Part shown: positions 63,579 through 64,000 of the stretch, piece after piece
How positions within the stretch are numbered: the first letter of the stretch is position 1
Layout: each line of letters begins with the position of its first letter
Source: Tenacibaculum sp. AHE14PA
GTDB taxonomy: Bacteria > Bacteroidota > Bacteroidia > Flavobacteriales > Flavobacteriaceae
Assembly: GCF_019278465.1 (NCBI RefSeq)
Contig: NZ_CP058983.1
Coordinates: forward strand, 744,001-808,000
Direction of reading: 5' to 3'
DNA length: 64,000 nucleotides
The notes under the pieces: generated by a model
What the model saw: only the letters and a program-made list of their open reading frames with translations
Told to the model about the DNA's origin: nothing
The model's database searches: none
Position numbers and translations under genes: made by a program

Positions 63579-64000
63579 TTAGGCAAACGAAACTTCTTTA
63601 ATTCCAAATTCTTTAATCGTTTCGTTTTCTAATTCGATTTGGAGATTACCAGTATCGGAAACTCCAACAATTTTACCCATAAACAAAATGTTTTGAGCTG
63701 TTTTAAACATGCTCGGAACATTTTTTTTATACAATACCTTTAAATATTCCTCTTCTAAAAAAGTATACTCCTTTTTATTCAGCAATGCTATTTTTTGTTT
63801 TAAGCACTGTAAAGCTTTGTCAAATAACAATTCTAAATCTACTTCTCTACCAATAATCATTTTTATGGAAGAAGCATTTGGCAAATCAATTGAAAAACTA
63901 TTTTGATTTACATTAATACCAATCCCTATGACAGATGAACTAATTTCGGATAAATTAAAAGTGTTTTCAATTAAAATACCTGCTATTTTTTTGTTTTCTG
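63579..64000 (-). CDS. birA: Biotin--[acetyl-CoA-carboxylase] ligase, N-terminus beyond window
   Basis: The minus-strand frame is open from the right edge of the window (64000) to a stop at 63579, 140 codons. The part nearest the edge reads KIAGILIENTFN and VIGIGINVNQ, the KxxGIL(I/V)E and GIGxNVN blocks of biotin protein ligases that bind biotinyl-AMP; the rest (LPNASSIKMIIGREVDLE and the C-terminal small beta domain GKIVGVSDTGNLQIE) fits the ligase C-terminus. A shorter reading from ATG 63884 would lose these motifs. The N-terminal part, including GRGRxxR, is outside the window. Confidence 0.9.
   Translation of the reverse strand, partial: ENKKIAGILIENTFNLSEISSSVIGIGINVNQNSFSIDLPNASSIKMIIGREVDLELLFDKALQCLKQKIALLNKKEYTFLEEEYLKVLYKKNVPSMFKTAQNILFMGKIVGVSDTGNLQIELENETIKEFGIKEVSFA

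Overview
The window is chromosomal DNA of a marine-type member of the Flavobacteriia (Bacteroidota), probably close to Tenacibaculum or Polaribacter. This is inferred from the low GC content, the many TAnnTTTG promoter boxes, a type IX secretion (T9SS) surface-protein module, the Bacteroidota-type large signal peptidase, DUF4834/DUF5683/DUF4159 proteins and a GH3/beta-lactamase fusion. No 16S rRNA is present, so the genus is not fixed. No prophage, insertion sequence, CRISPR array, rRNA or tRNA was recognised.

Layout. 1-15066 (minus): a gliding/T9SS surface module made of a PD40/OmpA-type protein (cut by the left edge), a PorP/SprF outer-membrane protein and a giant secreted protein of about 4343 residues. 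Its core is 46 tandem 78-residue Ig-like units, 42 of them almost identical at DNA level. 15554-17971: cysteine desulfurase, Smr-domain protein and an arsenate reductase-like phosphatase. 17995-18722: a noncoding array of seven 111-bp repeats with hairpins. 18753-21404: two PPK2 polyphosphate kinases and an LpxR-like lipid A deacylase. 21488-27987: dnaN, then parA-parB-DUF5683-dapB-lepB-wbqC in one direction. 28109-29482: two Crp/Fnr-like regulators flanking a candidate structured RNA. 29536-37821 (minus): a polysaccharide locus with flippase, UDP-GlcNAc 2-epimerase, two glycosyltransferases, methyltransferase, YfhO-like membrane protein and DUF4834.

37986-45445 (plus): an outer-membrane barrel with a Lys/Glu-rich tail, GNAT-like protein, rsmE, a membrane AraC-type regulator, two candidate small RNAs with matching terminators, DUF4159 protein, SBF transporter and acyltransferase. 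45432-50640 (minus): GH3/beta-lactamase fusion, unknown protein, DnaQ-like exonuclease and a third PPK2. 50788-55300: flavodoxin-like reductase, an AraC-GyrI regulator broken by a stop codon, small membrane proteins, NDH-2 and two unknown proteins. 55939-59779 (minus): a LytTR response regulator and a Y_Y_Y/beta-propeller histidine kinase with a problematic start. 59893-64000: dnaK, NUDIX hydrolase, pyrE, SRPBCC protein and birA (cut by the right edge).

The genes are mostly housekeeping with envelope, polysaccharide, polyphosphate and regulatory functions. The most unusual content is the homogenised giant repeat gene, the 111-bp noncoding array, three candidate small RNAs in intergenic regions, and two genes that look damaged or mis-started (AraC-GyrI and the histidine kinase).
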